This document shows positions 43,364 to 55,743 of a stretch of DNA of 64,000 nt, piece by piece. A model generated the notes under the pieces. It was not told the origin of the DNA, made no database searches, and saw nothing but the letters and a program-made list of their open reading frames with translations. Every line of letters begins with the position of its first letter. Within the stretch, counting starts at the first letter, position 1. Source of the DNA: Venturia oleaginea (taxonomy: Eukaryota > Ascomycota > Dothideomycetes > Venturiales > Venturiaceae); NCBI GenBank assembly GCA_013176395.1, contig JABMLP010000013.1, positions 1 through 64,000 on the forward strand, written 5' to 3'. The translations under genes and the position numbers were made by a program.

Positions 43364-45813
43364 CTAGGGGACATGAATGCAACGCACTCGAGATTGGGCG
43401 GCATTGGCGCGAGGGCGACACGCCAGGTAGATCATCTCTGGGAGAAGGTGGAAGCGTACAACCTGTATACGCTCACGAAGAGAGGGGAGCCGAATTAGGA
43501 AAGGGATGGAGACAAATCGACGATCGATCTCACGTTCGGAACTGAGGGGTAAACGCCAGGACCGTGTCTTGTCTCCCTGAACCAGGGTGGAGGGACTTCA
43601 AAGACCACCACCCTATCCGGATAGTTTTACAAGCGGAAACAACGAGGGCCACGGGCCTGGGGAGGTTCAATACCGACAGGATTGATCCGCAAGAGTTCAG
43701 AGAGAGAGTCGTGGCCTCCGGATGGCAAAGTTCCGGAGATAGAATGGTGGCGCTACAGGAGGTCATACACCAAGCCCTGGTGGAACTGTGCCCCAGGATC
43801 AAACCAGGAAGGAAAGAGAGGAAAGGGTGGTCCCCCCGCGCGGCAGAACTGGTCAAGGAGAAGGATGACGCCCGTCGGGACTACAGAAGGAGCTTTGCGG
43901 CCAGAGATAGGGAAAGGTTGCGGACGGCCACCAAAGCCCTAGATCGGGAAATTCGAAGACTCTTCAGGGACAATTGGAGGACCTTCCTAGATGAGTTTAC
44001 CAATGACCCCGCCGTACCACACAACAAAGGGCTATGGACAATGTCAAAATGGAGCCGCAAAGGAGCACCCGGTCTCCCCAAATGCACGATCTGGTCGATC
44101 CGAGAACAGGCAGGAAAAGCAAGGACGTGGCCGATATAGCGCGGATCCTGGCGGAGAAATTCTTCCCCGCGCAGCAGGAGGCTGATCTCAGCCACATCAA
44201 AGGGGGACCAGGATCAAAACGGCCGTGGGCCATACGGGTCGAGGGCGAAGAAGTGCCGGATATCACAGAGGAGATGATCGAGACGGTTATCTTGGAAATG
44301 CCCAAAAGGAAAGCCCGGGCCGGACGAGATCCAGAACGAAGCTATCAAGCTGCTGGTGAAGGACATTAAGAAGCCGGTTGCGGAAGCGGTACAGGCCATG
44401 CTTGAGACTGGAGGCCTCCCGCCGTCATTTAAGGAATCCATCACGTGCGTCCTGAAGAAGGAGGGCAAGGGCGACTACACCGACCCGGGAGCGCACCGGC
44501 CCATCCAATTGGAAAATACACTTGCGAAGCTGGTGGAGAAGGTGGTCGCGCAGCAACCCACATATTTTGCTGAGAAAAGCGGCGCACTGCCGTGGAACCA
44601 GTTTGGCGGGAGGAAGCAGAGGTCCACCCTCTCCGCGGTAACGTTCCTGCGCAGCAGTATACACACGTCATGGAAATCAATCTCCAAAAAGATTCTAAGC
44701 ATGTTAAGTCTTGACCTCAAAGGGGCTTTCGACCATGTATCGCATAGGAGGTTAATGCACATACTATGGAGCAAGGGAGTGCCGGCATGGGTCCTGAGGT
44801 TTATTGAAAGTTTCTTGGAAGGGAGGCGAACCAAGGTGTCCTTTACCGGATTTACGAGCGAGTGGACTTCAGCCAGGACCGGGATACCGCAGGGGTCCAA
44901 CCTCTCACCGATACTCTTCCTCTTCTTTATCTCGGAGCTACTCGAGGAATTCCAGACACCAAACGATGGGCTGGTCGGCTTTGGCTTCGTGGACGACACA
45001 AACTTGATTGCCTGGGGGACATCGGCCGCAGACAACTGCCGGAGACTAACCGTTGCACATGACAGATGTATCGCTTGGGCAAAGAGACATGGGGCGACAT
45101 TTAACCCCACAAAGTACCAACTAATGCACTTCAAGCAGGTCAAACGGACGGAGGCCCAGCCAGGGGACATGGACTCTACAGTAGTGGTTGATAGGACTCC
45201 AGTAAAGGTAATGAAGAAGGAGATCAGGATGCTCGGGGTCTGGTTCGATCCGCCGTTGAGTTGGGAGTCCCATATGAACAGGGCCATCGGCAAGGCCAGG
45301 GCAGCTATGGGAGCAATGGGGCGGCTGGTAGCCGGAATATTTGGACCATCATTGCGGAAGTCCAGACTTATTTATATAGCAGTGGTAAGACCTACCCTCC
45401 TACATGGGATCCAGTCGTGGGGATGCAATGACCGAGCTGGAGGTATTACGCGGGCACCGCACATGGTGCGATTGGCAAGAGTCCAGAGGGACTGCCTTAG
45501 GAAGGTAACCGGGGGCTATAAGCGAACCCCCGTTGTTGCGCTGGAAAGGGAGACGTCGGTCCAGCCGATGGACCTATACGTGGAGCAGCTCGTCCTGGAA
45601 CGAGTGGGAGCGGTAAAGAACCACCCGGTGGAAAAAGAGATACAACACACAGTTGAACTCATGTGGAAGGACATGGAGGTTGTCCCCCCACCACCAAGGG
45701 GGAGAAGAAGGAGAGGAAGACCCAGGGTACTTCCCCGGCGACCGGAGACACCGGCGGAGATGGGAGCTGCTAGACTAGCACTAAGGGAGACGCAGTCCAA
45801 CGAAATGCCTTAG

Positions 45814-46331
45814 TGTGCTCCCGCAGAGCTACCCAACTTATACTATGGAGGACCGGAGCCAGAGCCAAGACCGGATCAACGACCCATTCATACCGTTAGG
45901 AATAACCCCAACCTCCCGTCACCAAGACCAACGCTAGGGAGACCTACACATGACGTGGGACCCTACAACCAGAGACGGGCCATTGCCAGGCCGAGAAGGG
46001 AGCGAGGAAGGCCCAACGCTGAGGAACCCGGAGCCGAAAATAGGAGAAGAAGATCGGGAATAGACGTGTGTTAGTCGCTTATTGGATAAATTGTGTTAAC
46101 AAGGGTGAGAAGATTATACATCTCTGTTATTAAAGCCATAATCGATAAACGAGAGCAAAAAGAAACGGAATGGGATAGCTGGGTTGAGGATCGAGATTCA
46201 CTCCAATGAATCTGCTTGCCTTATCGAGACACCGCTTCCTCTCAGGCATCGCAGTGGCCGCTATTGGTGAATTCTCAGGACTTTATGAGGCGGTTTGTAT
46301 TTCTTCTTCCCTTCCAGTAGAAGAAACGGAT
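45814..46331. other. LINE2 3' UTR and spacer
   Basis: G/A-rich sequence after the LINE2 stop probably includes the 3' UTR to about 46080-46150. I see no clear tail repeat or target duplication, so the 3' boundary is unknown. Confidence 0.45.
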
Positions 46332-47583
46332 TCAGTTCTTTAGACGACAATATGAATAAAGGAACCCCCATTCAAGTACACCCATACATCCATTTCCCTT
46401 GCTCTTGTATGCAAGAACAGAGTCATGCAAAGCTTTGGCAACACGTTTAGTATTCTCCTTATCATCCCAACTTCCATCTTTCACTCTTTCGTAAAATCCC
46501 CCGGCAACTTCACCAGCCACGCTATCACTAGTACTCCACATCGTACCGACAACATGTTTGAACCCCAAAGCTTGGAAGTAATTGGCGAGGTGTATCGCTT
46601 CAACGAAGAATTTGCCATTTGAGAGTTCAGCCATCGAACAGGCAGAAAGATATGCGATTTCGGCTTTATTAAGATTGAGGTTGGTATTCTTCGGCCATTC
46701 TTGGGCGGGGGGTTGTCTTGTCGTCCATTGTGAAACCGGCAATCACACATCGTGCCGTCTCTAGCACTTGTAGTGCTTTCAACAAGGGAAGTCCCAGTTG
46801 AATCGCTGTTGCTGTTGCCACTGTCGCAAGACCCGAGATTTATCCTAGTGCACGTTGTTAATCCTGGGGTGAAAGAGCTCGCAAAGTGATGCTAGGGAGC
46901 AGGAAAATTGCTTCCTCAAAATGCTTTTCAGCTTCGGTCTACTCTCTCCACTCTCTCCCAAGTACGCAACCTCGACCAGCCCTGTTCGTACCGGATATGC
47001 GGACTAAGGGAGGAGAGTGCGTGGCCGAAGCAGCCTCCACGAAGCAGCGCTGTGCATACTTCCAATTATCCGGAGCTGTCTCTGCATCCTCATTTTTTCA
47101 TCGTGCTCCACATAGCGCCCAGGTTGAGAAGTCTTTGACCTCGATTAGGATCTTCTATAGGGGTTAGATCGAGGCTGGTGCATGCAAATTGAATAGCTTG
47201 CGAATTGAATAGCTTGCAAGACTGGCTAATGCCATTTTTCCAGGGCTCAGCTTTTCGTCAGACTTAAATCGTGTCTCGAGAGAGGTGGCAAGGTTGCTCA
47301 TTATCTCGGTTCTCATTGCATTGAAACCTGTGTGCTTGAGTAGTGTTTGAAGGGCTTCTTGGAGATGTCAAATCGAGTCTGCTCCCTTGTAGATGTCGCC
47401 AGTTGCCTGAAACTCTGCTCCTAGCCATGCACCCGCGTACTGAAGAAAGCGGATTCGTTTCTGGTCCGAATCTGGGGTGAGGGAGATGGACTCTACCGCG
47501 CTGTTAATCGCAGCTCTTAGATAAAGAAGAGCCCCTTCAAGATCTTTCTCTTTTCGCAATCCAAATTGGTGCATTAGCACCAA
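46332..47583 (-). pseudogene. TPR-CHAT protein relic
   Basis: Two ends of a fungal tetratricopeptide/CHAT protein. The 5' piece (47583-47368) is a TPR segment with LVLMHQFGLRKEKDLEGALL and a following helix pair, ending at a stop after YKGADSI. The 3' piece (46742-46332) is the end of a CHAT (caspase-HetF-associated-with-TPR) domain: AEIAYLSACSMAEL with the nucleophile Cys, then EAIHLANYFQALGF and HVVGTMWSTSD. Between them (46750-47367) several frameshifts and stops destroy the frame, and the His part of the catalytic dyad is not readable. In fungi such proteins are proposed players in self-recognition and cell death. It starts within a few bases of the oppositely oriented caspase-like relic. 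Confidence 0.75.
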
Positions 47584-49521
47584 GCGAAAACGAATTGACC
47601 AATATTCGACAACCAGCAGTATCGGAAATCTGGATGGCTGCGTTCGAGATGTAGAGGATATGATAGAAATGCTACGACAGGATCTGGGAGTGCTAGAAGA
47701 GTATATCGAAATCCTTCTATCTCCGCCAGTGACGATACACGCCGCGCCGAATGTCGTCCCCTCTCGTCCAAACAGACAGAACTTCCTCGAGAGTTTTCAA
47801 TCCATCACCGACCGTGAAAAAGAAGGCGATTTTGTGTACGTCTACTCTTCCAGGCACGGCGATAGAGTCGACACTATCTACACCGAGGAAGACTGCAACA
47901 CAATATGATGAGGTACTTCGCACTCTTGATGAAGACATCAGGGACATCGACTTTGGAAAGATTCTTGACGCGATGCCGAAGAAGGGACTTGTGGTGTTTG
48001 CCGTGCTGGACTGCTGTCATCCGGGTGGGGCGACTCGAAATAGAAAAGACCAAGGTGCGCTGAGGAAGTCTTAGTTCAAAGACCGGAAACGATTCGGACA
48101 CAAATCAAGGCGCTACTCGAGGTCCACGGAATGCCCATACAACAGAATCATGGTTTCATCGCGCGAGAGACTACACCATTCTTGCTGCCTGTCAGCCTCA
48201 CGAACTTGCGGCAGAACACCTTAATGCCAAGGAGATGTTCATGGAGCTGTGACGTTCTTTCTGGCATTCACCTTGGCCGCGTTGCGGTCACAAAAATCTA
48301 CTGTCAGTTATCGTAGGCTGCAAGAAAACCTAGGAGCCAGGATAAAAAAGTACTGTAGCCAGAAGCCGATGATGAGTGGTCAACAGGATCGATTCGCATT
48401 CGGAGCCAAGATCTCTAGTTTGGGATCTGATGCAGGGACTGCTATCATCACCAACGTCGGACCGTGCTCTGTAGTTCTGAATCGTGGTTCTGCACGCGGA
48501 GTGAGTGAAGGAGACGTGTTTCGTTTCCTCCGATTTTCGTTCCCTAGATAGTAAACGATGTTCGCGGAAGGATAACAGAGATTGCCACGAAGTACATCGA
48601 GGATTTAATTTCTACGGCGGTCGTCCATCCGAACAGCCAAGGGTTGCTAGGGTTACTAACCCCAACTCAAGACATCCATGTTGGCGATGCCATCGTTTTG
48701 ATAGAGAAAGGGATTCCCCTGGTGATTATTGTCCTTCCGTCACTAAACATTGGTGAGAAGAGTCTGGCTGCTCTACAGATATTCAAAGACGAATGGAAAA
48801 AATTCGACGTCGATGTAGTACCCATCAAGGTCCAATTTGGCATGGACAGGATCGAGGCATCTTCTTTTAGCCTCCATATCAATCAAAATGAATACTTTGA
48901 CTGGTATGATGGAGGTGGCACCAGGTTATTACAGGTGCTCGAGATCGGAATAGAAGAGCAGGATCTGACCCGGAAGTTGATACATGTAGCATCCCACCTT
49001 CATGCATACCGAAACGTGCCCTCTCTGAAGCATAGCATGGCCACGCTCCTCGGTACAATTTTTCTGTCCGTCAAATCCCCAAAGAGTTGGATGCAGAACC
49101 AGATGTCTTGGCGTCGTGGAAGATTGAATTCCAGAATCTCCATCAAGACCATAAGGTTCTCTAGTTCACGATCTTCAATTTCACACCTCTTTATGGCATT
49201 CACCGGATATTTCCGGAAGACCGAAGTTCTTCAGTGGCGATCGATTTCAATGCCGAGATTGAGCCAATCGAAATTGACAAGAAAGCGCCAGAAGGCCTAC
49301 AGCTTCTCGAAGAGGGATCATCATTGGATCTAAAGGATGTCATCAACATTTCAATTACCACGGGGCCGAGTTCATTCAATCGATACCTGATGGGTGATTT
49401 GGACACGCCGGAACCGGAAAAACGAGTCTTCCGTCACGCTGTTCCCAGAGCGCGAGGACGAGTCCAAGAATTACCGTGGGCTGTTGATGAGAGAGATATC
49501 ATCACTAGAGTAGTTGGATGA
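47575..49521 (+). pseudogene. Caspase-like (peptidase C14) protein relic
   Basis: Begins at DQYSTTSSIGNLDGCVRDVE, i.e. after the first strand of a caspase fold, so the N-terminus is missing. The His motif reads VYSSRHGDR (usually FSGHGDR) and the Cys motif VFAVLDCCHPGG (usually DCCHSGG): both dyad residues survive but the surroundings are altered. Frameshifts lie near 47880, 48070 and 48240. A further block (STVSYRRLQENLGARIKKYC, then DRFAFG) matches the end of the domain in fungal homologues, and a C-terminal region continues in shifted frames (48644-49333, 49234-49521) to a stop at 49521. At least four breaks; not functional. Confidence 0.75.
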
Positions 49522-49825
49522 AAAGATCGTGATGGGATGAGTGGTATTCAAACATTGATGAGGATGAAGATTGTGGATGAGTGGGTGATGGAGGAGAACG
49601 GAGTGCCACAAAATTTGGTTTTGTTCCATGATGTTAGCCAGTTTTGCCTCTACGCCTGCGTTCTGAGATATCCACTATCGATTTTGAAGCACATCAACAA
49701 CTTCATCGCAAGGGTCAGGGTAGGTTATAAGATAAAAGCACCGCAGTCTAGTCTTCAAACTGGGTATCTAATGTTGTCAATTTGCCTAGAACTGAGATTG
49801 AGATTCATGGTTTCATCTTGCTAGA

Positions 49826-51015
49826 TCAAAACTCCAACTCCTCACACTCGATCCCGCATTCCACACACGACTTGGTAGAGACACCCGTCCTCGGATCCTC
49901 GACTGGTAAACCCCATTCATGTACATGCCTGTCTCCCCTCCTCTTTACCGCATCACCGAAATTCTCTGCGCTTCCAAGATCATCTCCGATGCCTCTACTC
50001 CGCTGATATGCCTCGACTCTCGTCTTCTTCTTCAACTCCTTCAACTTGGTTTTAAACTTCTGGTCTTTCCTCTCCCGCTTGACAACCTGCCGCGTCTCGA
50101 ACTCTTCATCCAACTTCTCTTGAGATCCCCATTTTTGTGGTGAGAAGGCGTATTCCTCGACCTGGTAGCGGAGGAAGAGGTACATGGTCGCCCACTGTGC
50201 TTTGTGGGGGTTTGGCTTCTCGAGGCGTGGCAATAAATCCGTGTCGTCCAGCTCGGGACCTGTGAGGAGATAGTCCTCCCGCGCTTCCGTTTTCGTGAGG
50301 AGAGAGTATTTCTCCGGATATTTCTCTTTACATGTATAACAGACAGAAGTGCCAAATATGTCGACCCATGAGAAATCGATTTCCAATCCCCCACATTCAC
50401 GACACTTCTTTGTCGCATCTGATGGATCTACATCTACGGCTGATATTCCAGGTTCGAATGGTCCAGCTTTGTTTGCACGCAGTTTCTTGAGAAGTTGTAA
50501 ACGTTCCCACTCCTTCATGGTCATATTCGCCGGCTTGCCTTTGGCAGGATCATCCTGAGCCGTTCCGTGTAGTTGTTTATTAAACGGATCATCTTGGTTG
50601 TTCAGAAAGCCACCCTTCGTGTCGGTCATCTTACTGAAGTCGTATTCAATATATGCATTTTTCTGAAACTTCTTTGCTGCTTTGAGTGGCGCGTCGCTAG
50701 GTATCTTGGAGGGAGAAGCGGCATTACGAAGGGTATCTGGTGTGTTTTTGATGCCGGATATCAGGGAATGAGAGCGCTTTTGGCCGGCTGTGGTTGTGGA
50801 GAGAGGTTGGGCGGACGAATTCGAGAGGCCCTGTTGGAGACGATGGGCTTTTGCTTTGAGGCGAGCTTCTTCCTGGGGATTAAATTTAGTCGTGGAGCAG
50901 TAAGATATGATTCGCGTATACGCACGACTCGTCTCACTTGCTCTGGGGTAAGAGGATTCGTAGGCAGCGAGCCGGAATGGGTGGCGCGAGGCGGCGTGGA
51001 CGGTCGTTCGGCCAT
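49826..51015 (-). CDS. rad14: DNA repair protein Rad14/XPA
   Basis: Damage-verification factor of nucleotide excision repair; binds distorted DNA and contacts RPA, TFIIH and Rad10/ERCC1 in the nucleus. Exon 1 is 51015-50938 (MAERPSTPPRATHSGSLPTN..LTPEQ) and exon 2 50872-49826, joined in frame across a 65-bp intron (50873-50937, GTGAGA..CCAG, CTAAAT branch) to read TPEQEEARLKAKAHRLQQG; total 374 residues. The zinc finger is CRECGG...CYTCKEKYPEKY, followed by the conserved LLTKTEAREDYLLTGPEL, the DNA-binding subdomain and a second Cys-containing tail (CVECGIECEELEF). A longer uninterrupted frame to 51160 exists but lacks the conserved N-terminus. The gene appears intact. Confidence 0.93.
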
Positions 51016-51160
51016 GATGGGTATATGAGAGTTGATATTGCTCTATTGGGAGATCAGGCTCTTGTATTACCAAATCTGAAACTAGCTTCGCGTGTCCAAA
51101 GAGAGTGGAGGTAAAATCGAGTGGCGGCCTCTTGGTCGTCAATATGCCATCGGGAAGCAC

Positions 51161-51801
51161 AGACCACTTTATAATTAACCCGATCCGTCACCCAAACATC
51201 AACACAACATCAACTTTATCCGCCTTCATCGATCTTATCAATAACAACACCCAGTTTCGGCCGTAGGTTACTAAACATCGAAATCGCGGCTTTTATGGCA
51301 GCTTGATAATCCCCGGTATGAATGATGCTCTGGGAATGCTGCTGGAGTTCGTATATATGCGTTTCTCTCCTGGACAACTTGTCTATACACCTTACAAGAC
51401 TCCTGCCTAGTCCTTGGGAAGAGGCTCTCTCAAAAATAGCATTCTCATACGTTACTTAATGTGTTCGAAGTCTCAGCAACAAGATATACTAGACCGAGGC
51501 TCCAAGTCCAAAGTCCCTGGCTGAAGCACTAAAGCGAGTTCGAAAACCAAACGTTTAGGTATGGAATTCAAAGCTCACAACCTCAAGAACTGACCCCATT
51601 TCCGTCGCTCCAAGATCCGAAGCATGACTGTCTATTCAATAGCTTACTGTTATCACTGAATCTACTTTACTCGCATCCATATCTCGATCTTTGACAACCG
51701 CTGATCGACGCCGTCTACCACTTGTCACCCCAATTTTTGTCCACCAAGAGCTCTTTATTTTTAGTATTACCAATCTTCTCTAACATGTACATGCATGATC
51801 A
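51161..51801. other. Spacer upstream of rad14
   Basis: AT-rich, no recognised gene or repeat. It likely contains the rad14 promoter and the 3' UTR-side spacer of the neighbouring small ORF. Confidence 0.5.
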
Positions 51802-52146
51802 TTAAATATAAAGAATCTCCCTTCCCTCCAAATCATCTAGCCCAAACTCAAACAGCCGCTGCTCTCCTCCCACATTCACCACCGATATCGCAACTCTTTC
51901 ATCAATCATGATCTTTCTCAGACTGACAGCCGCCCAATTCAGGATATCTTCGCCAGAGGGAACTTTGTCGGTGTAGTAGTGGAGAACAAATTTCGAGGAA
52001 TCGTTGGTCTCTTCGTCCAGAAATACTTTGGTATTTCTGTTTACATTGTATGATCCGTGCCCTCGAGGCTGGTGGGAAGTTTTGTGTTCATTGTTGCCTG
52101 CGAGGGTGATTGTGTTCGCCTTGGTGAGAGTAGTTGTTGATGACAT
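51802..52146 (-). CDS. Small hypothetical protein (114 aa)
   Basis: From ATG 52146 (MSSTTTLTKANTITLAGNNE) to a TAA at 51802. Ser/Thr/Asn-rich start, then a compact mixed alpha/beta-looking part (FVLHYYTDKVPSGEDILNWA, AVSLRKIMIDERVAISVVNV) and an acidic end. No signal peptide, membrane segment or known domain. Balanced composition and an uninterrupted frame make it a plausible single-exon gene, but I cannot name a family. Confidence 0.45.
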   Translation of the reverse strand: MSSTTTLTKANTITLAGNNEHKTSHQPRGHGSYNVNRNTKVFLDEETNDSSKFVLHYYTDKVPSGEDILNWAAVSLRKIMIDERVAISVVNVGGEQRLFEFGLDDLEGREILYI

Positions 52147-53037
52147 TCTGCTCGAAGTAGAGGGCCGGGGAGGTTAGGCTTTGATTCTCTTGGGATACGC
52201 TTATGGAGGAGGCTCTTGATAGTCTAACCTTTGATGTCTATAAATTAATCGTGCTTGTGGAGAAATCTCACGAAAGGGTTGTTAACCTTCGTTGCTGCCT
52301 CTTTTGCTGGGGTCGAAGCTGATAATCTAGGATTTGCGTTTGCTTAATAGAATTTGCAGAAAAGGGGTTTGATAGTTTGTCCTTGAGGTGCTTGATTTGG
52401 TTTTGGTTTTGTCGCAGCCTTGGAGGACAGGCTACATATATGGGCTGCCCTCCTTTCGTCATCACATTCTAGCATCTATTTTCACCAGCGTCGGCTATTC
52501 CAATTGCAATATCTGACATCATAAATTGTAAGATTGTATTTCAAAGCAACTCTTCGCAAAGTCACGGGTGCTGACTTGTTCAATCGGGTAAGTGTGGATA
52601 AGTCGGCTTTCCAAACACTTCGTCATACAACAACATCCTTTTTATAAACGGCTTCATCCGCTTATCGTCTCCACAGTCATCTTCATTGAAAGGGATGTTA
52701 TTCCTGCCACACAATTTCGCGTCAAAGCGAAGACAATCATGGCGGCATTCAACGCGTTTCCAGTCTCTGCCGCTGGCATCCATTAAGATCGTCTTGCATT
52801 ATGATTGTACGCAAGCGATCTTCATCCTCGTAACCTCCTCAAATTTCTTAACTCCTCTGCCATTGCTTTTCTTTGTATACACGCTCACATCCAGCCCGTT
52901 TGATAAGCAAGCAGCTTGAGCAGTTTGGCCACTTGAACTGACCGATTGAGTGATACCTTTACCTGACTTGAATGGTCGCTTGGGTGAGGTCAGGATGGAT
53001 GGTAAATTGTCAGTTGGTCAGGCGAGATGTATGAATT
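52147..53037. other. Unassigned region
   Basis: AT-rich with scattered short frames; a 67-codon minus-strand frame (52580-52783) with several Cys is too short to assign. Nothing else recognised. Confidence 0.45.
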
Positions 53038-53680
53038 TTAGGTATATACATTAGCAGTAGATTTGACAGTGAATATGCCTCCTTTTCGAAGCCCATGGTA
53101 TTGTACCTCACAGGCCTCAATAGTGTCATCTTTGAGGCCGCTTCTGGCATCAGTAATGAGCCTACCAGCGGCGCTGAAGATTCTTTCAACCTCTGCAGAC
53201 ATACCAGGAATTGACAGTATATCGAAAGCCATACGTGGCAAGATAGGAAACTCAGTAGTACGGTCTCTCCACCATACAATAATTTCCTCAACCTCCTCCC
53301 ACTCACAGGGATCCCAGTACTTGGTGTAGCGTGTATATTCATCTTCCTCGGTCGCAATCCTCCTCTTTTTGGCTAGGAACTTGGTGGAGAGTCTGTTGAA
53401 TTGTTTGTACGTGGTAGTAGGCTTCTGTGCCTCAAGATAGAGGTTTTCAAATGACTGTGACGGCGAAGGTGACGGCGAAGGTGAGGGTGAGGGTGAGGGT
53501 AGCGCGAATTTTTCGCTATATTGTGCGAAAATCTCCTTGATGCCGGCTTCAGCGCGTTTATACCATGCGCGATGGTCATACTGGGCCCATTTATCTTCGA
53601 AATAAGAGAGGCGCCAGTTGGGATCGAGAAAGACTGCTGCATAGTAAGGGGGTGTTCGAGAACTCTATGCAATATGCAAA
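53038..53680 (-). pseudogene. hAT transposase, C-terminal fragment
   Basis: Minus-strand frame with YYAAVFLDPNWRLSYFEDKW at the 5' side, a Ser-Pro microrepeat encoded by GGTGAGGGTGAG-type repeats (53460-53505), then EEVEEIIVWWRDRTTEFPIL and the hAT dimerisation domain: MAFDILSIPGMSAEVERIFS followed by AAGRLITDARSGLKDDTIEA. The frame ends at 53038. The N-terminal BED finger and catalytic core are absent, so this is a truncated remnant. It may need small frame corrections near 53375. Confidence 0.8.
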
Positions 53681-53682
53681 TA

Positions 53683-53940
53683 TGGAGATTTTAAGCGCGG
53701 CCGCTCATAATGCATATTGGCCGCGCATATTCATTAACGTGTTCAAAAGCGCAATATGCAGCTAGAATATGTAGAATTAAATAGACCAATTGATACCCTG
53801 TACATTACGGCGGTGAGCGTAGATAGTTAGCTTCTTAGTGTCGTACTTGTGGCGTCAACCTGGTAAAATCTAATGAGTTATTAGCTATCACTATTACCAC
53901 TAATATCGTTACTTTTGACATAATACATACCTTGCATTAT
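53683..53940. other. Palindromic A+T-rich stretch
   Basis: Contains TATGCAATATGCAAATATGG and a degenerate inverted pair around GCGGCCGC and GGCCGCGC (53697-53735). It may be a terminal region of the neighbouring DNA transposon, but no clean ends are visible. Confidence 0.35.
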
Positions 53941-55574
53941 AAAATGACCCGCCCTTCTAGAGATCGCAAATCAACTGTACCCTTGGCGGGCGTTCTACGT
54001 CGCCAGAAGGCGCCGAAAATGGCTCCCAAAAGCCCGCGGAGGAGCCTCAAAAACAGCCTTAAAAAAGGGCTGCTACTGCTATACCAAGTATTAGCAAGAA
54101 TAAGAAGAAAGCCAAAGAAGATACTGCAATAGACCCAGCATTGCAGTCGACTTGTCCGGACCGTACCAGCGCCCTCGATAGTCCTATATCGCCGTTCCCT
54201 CCACCTACACCTCCAAGTACACAACCTCTAAGTACACAACCTCCAAGTACACAACCTCTAAGTATACAACCTCCAAGTATACAACCACGAGATAGAAGCG
54301 TTTCAGTGCGGTCAACAACCGAATCTACTCCTGCTCGAAGCCTTGCGGCTAGAGACAAGACTCCTACGCGTAGTGAGAGTTCTACGTCTACGCCTTCGTC
54401 ATCAGCGTTGAAAAAGAAGGAGAAGCAAGCGAATTATCCGTGGAACTCACCGACCCTCCTTGCCATGATTGATTCCTTTGTAGAGTCAAAGAACTGTGGT
54501 CTACAGAATGGCGCTTCTTGGAACGATGAGGCATACGATAATGCTTGTATTGGAGTAGATCAAGCGCAGAAAAACCCGGCAGCTCTGCCTATGACAAAAG
54601 AGAGACTGGTTAGCAAGTGGCAGACGATAAAGAACAGTTAGAATGCATATTGCGCTCACTACGGCAACCCGGGTCACTGCTCTTGGTGGACTCGAAATGG
54701 GACTCGCGAGAATGGCGTTCTTCGCGATTATCCTCACCTCGAGCCAGGTGTCCTTATGAATGACGTAGAGACGATGAAGGCACACTACAAGAAGTACAAA
54801 GAGTGCTTCCGCTTCAAGTCAAAGCTACCAGAGAATATGGATGCTATCGGACAATTACTAGGTGACCGGTTGGCGGACGGGAGAGGCGCGAAGTCAATCT
54901 CTAGAATGGCGGGTTCGGATAGCGACGAAGAGGGCGATTTCGACGATGACTCTACCTTTACAAGGTCGTCGAATTCAGCTTCACCTTCACCTTCGCAGCG
55001 AGGCAAGAACCCTAGGGCGTCAGTGAAGCCTACAAAGTTGGAGTTGAGAAAAGCTGCACTTGCCAATGCCGCGAGTACGAAAGATACTGGATTTAGACCA
55101 CTTGCAGTGGCCCTGGGCAAGCCAGTTGTACGAGTTACCGAGAGAGGAGAGTCTATAATGGCAAAAGCAATGAAGCGGGCGCAGAATCTTGAGATCTTCA
55201 AGGGCAATCCAGAAGTCCTAATGTCTGTCAATGAGGTGTTCTACCATAATGATCGCAAGGCCGATCGGTTCTACGCCTGGCCAGAGAGTATGATGGAACA
55301 GTGGGTAAAGAAGGAACTCGGTGATACTGTAATCCTCGATGGGGCGTGGAAGGATAGGCAAGCAGAGAAGGAGCGTCAACTCAAGAGTATGAACCAAACC
55401 AGGGTTGGAGTTGTACGTAGAGAGAAGCAGAAAGATCGAGAGCGACGTAAGGCTGCTATAGAGAACGTAAGCGCGTCGGAGGAGGACTATAGCGAGAGTG
55501 AGGACGAGAATAAGGACGTTATTGACGACGATATAGCTTTTGATGGTGGTGTTGTAGATAAAGATAGTAGCTAG
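53941..55574 (+). pseudogene. Myb/SANT-like protein of a PIF/Harbinger-type element
   Basis: Two ORFs in the same strand and frame neighbourhood. 54141-54641 has a Pro/Ser/Thr repeat region and a Myb/SANT-like trihelix (YPWNSPTLLAMIDSFVESKN, KERLVSKWQTIKN) ending in TAG at 54639-54641. After the stop the frame goes on as NAYCAHYGNPGHCSWW and the 54756-55574 ORF with an acidic middle and a basic, Lys/Arg-rich helix (VGVVRREKQKDRERRKAAIE). Removing the TAG would give one protein of the kind encoded next to Harbinger transposases. An upstream frame at 53941 is shifted relative to it. Confidence 0.65.
54200..54290 (+). repeat. 15-bp coding minisatellite
   Basis: About six 15-bp units of the type CCTCCAAGTACACAA / CCTCTAAGTACACAA encode alternating PPSTQ and PLSTQ. 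Confidence 0.88.
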
Positions 55575-55743
55575 ATTGATAGATCTCGTTAGCCTTCTCG
55601 GGTTCTCGGTATAACCTCGTAACTCCTTTCTGCTCTCAACCACCAGCATATTTATATATATAGACTTCAATAAACGGGTTTCCAAGTATTGCGCATCTTT
55701 TAATACCAATGTTAGGCGAATTGACCTTTTGGAGGTTGCGTTA

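Larger units (their letters stand above)
42571..45813 (+). pseudogene. LINE2 ORF2: endonuclease and reverse transcriptase, multiply broken
   Basis: Endonuclease: EIVQYNCCNANYNKARSLID, VLQEP, MVLG|DMNATHSRLGG (split by an LTR), TIDLTFGT and DHHPI. RT: ESITCVLKKEGKGDY, LSLDLKGAFDHVSHRRLM, TGIPQGSNLSPILF and active site GFVDDTNLIAW. After the RT comes a long thumb ending in a basic RRRRGRPRVLPRR tail; no RNase H is present, unlike LINE1. Lesions: LTR-B insertion (42761-42892), LTR-C insertion (43129-43363), and frameshifts or stops near 42960, 43496, 44100 and 44320. From 44356 to 45813 the frame is clean. Confidence 0.9.

Noticed and set aside
49537..49824. Plus-strand frame of 95 codons after the caspase-like relic
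   Set aside because: No domain, low coding character; lies between the relic and rad14 3' end.
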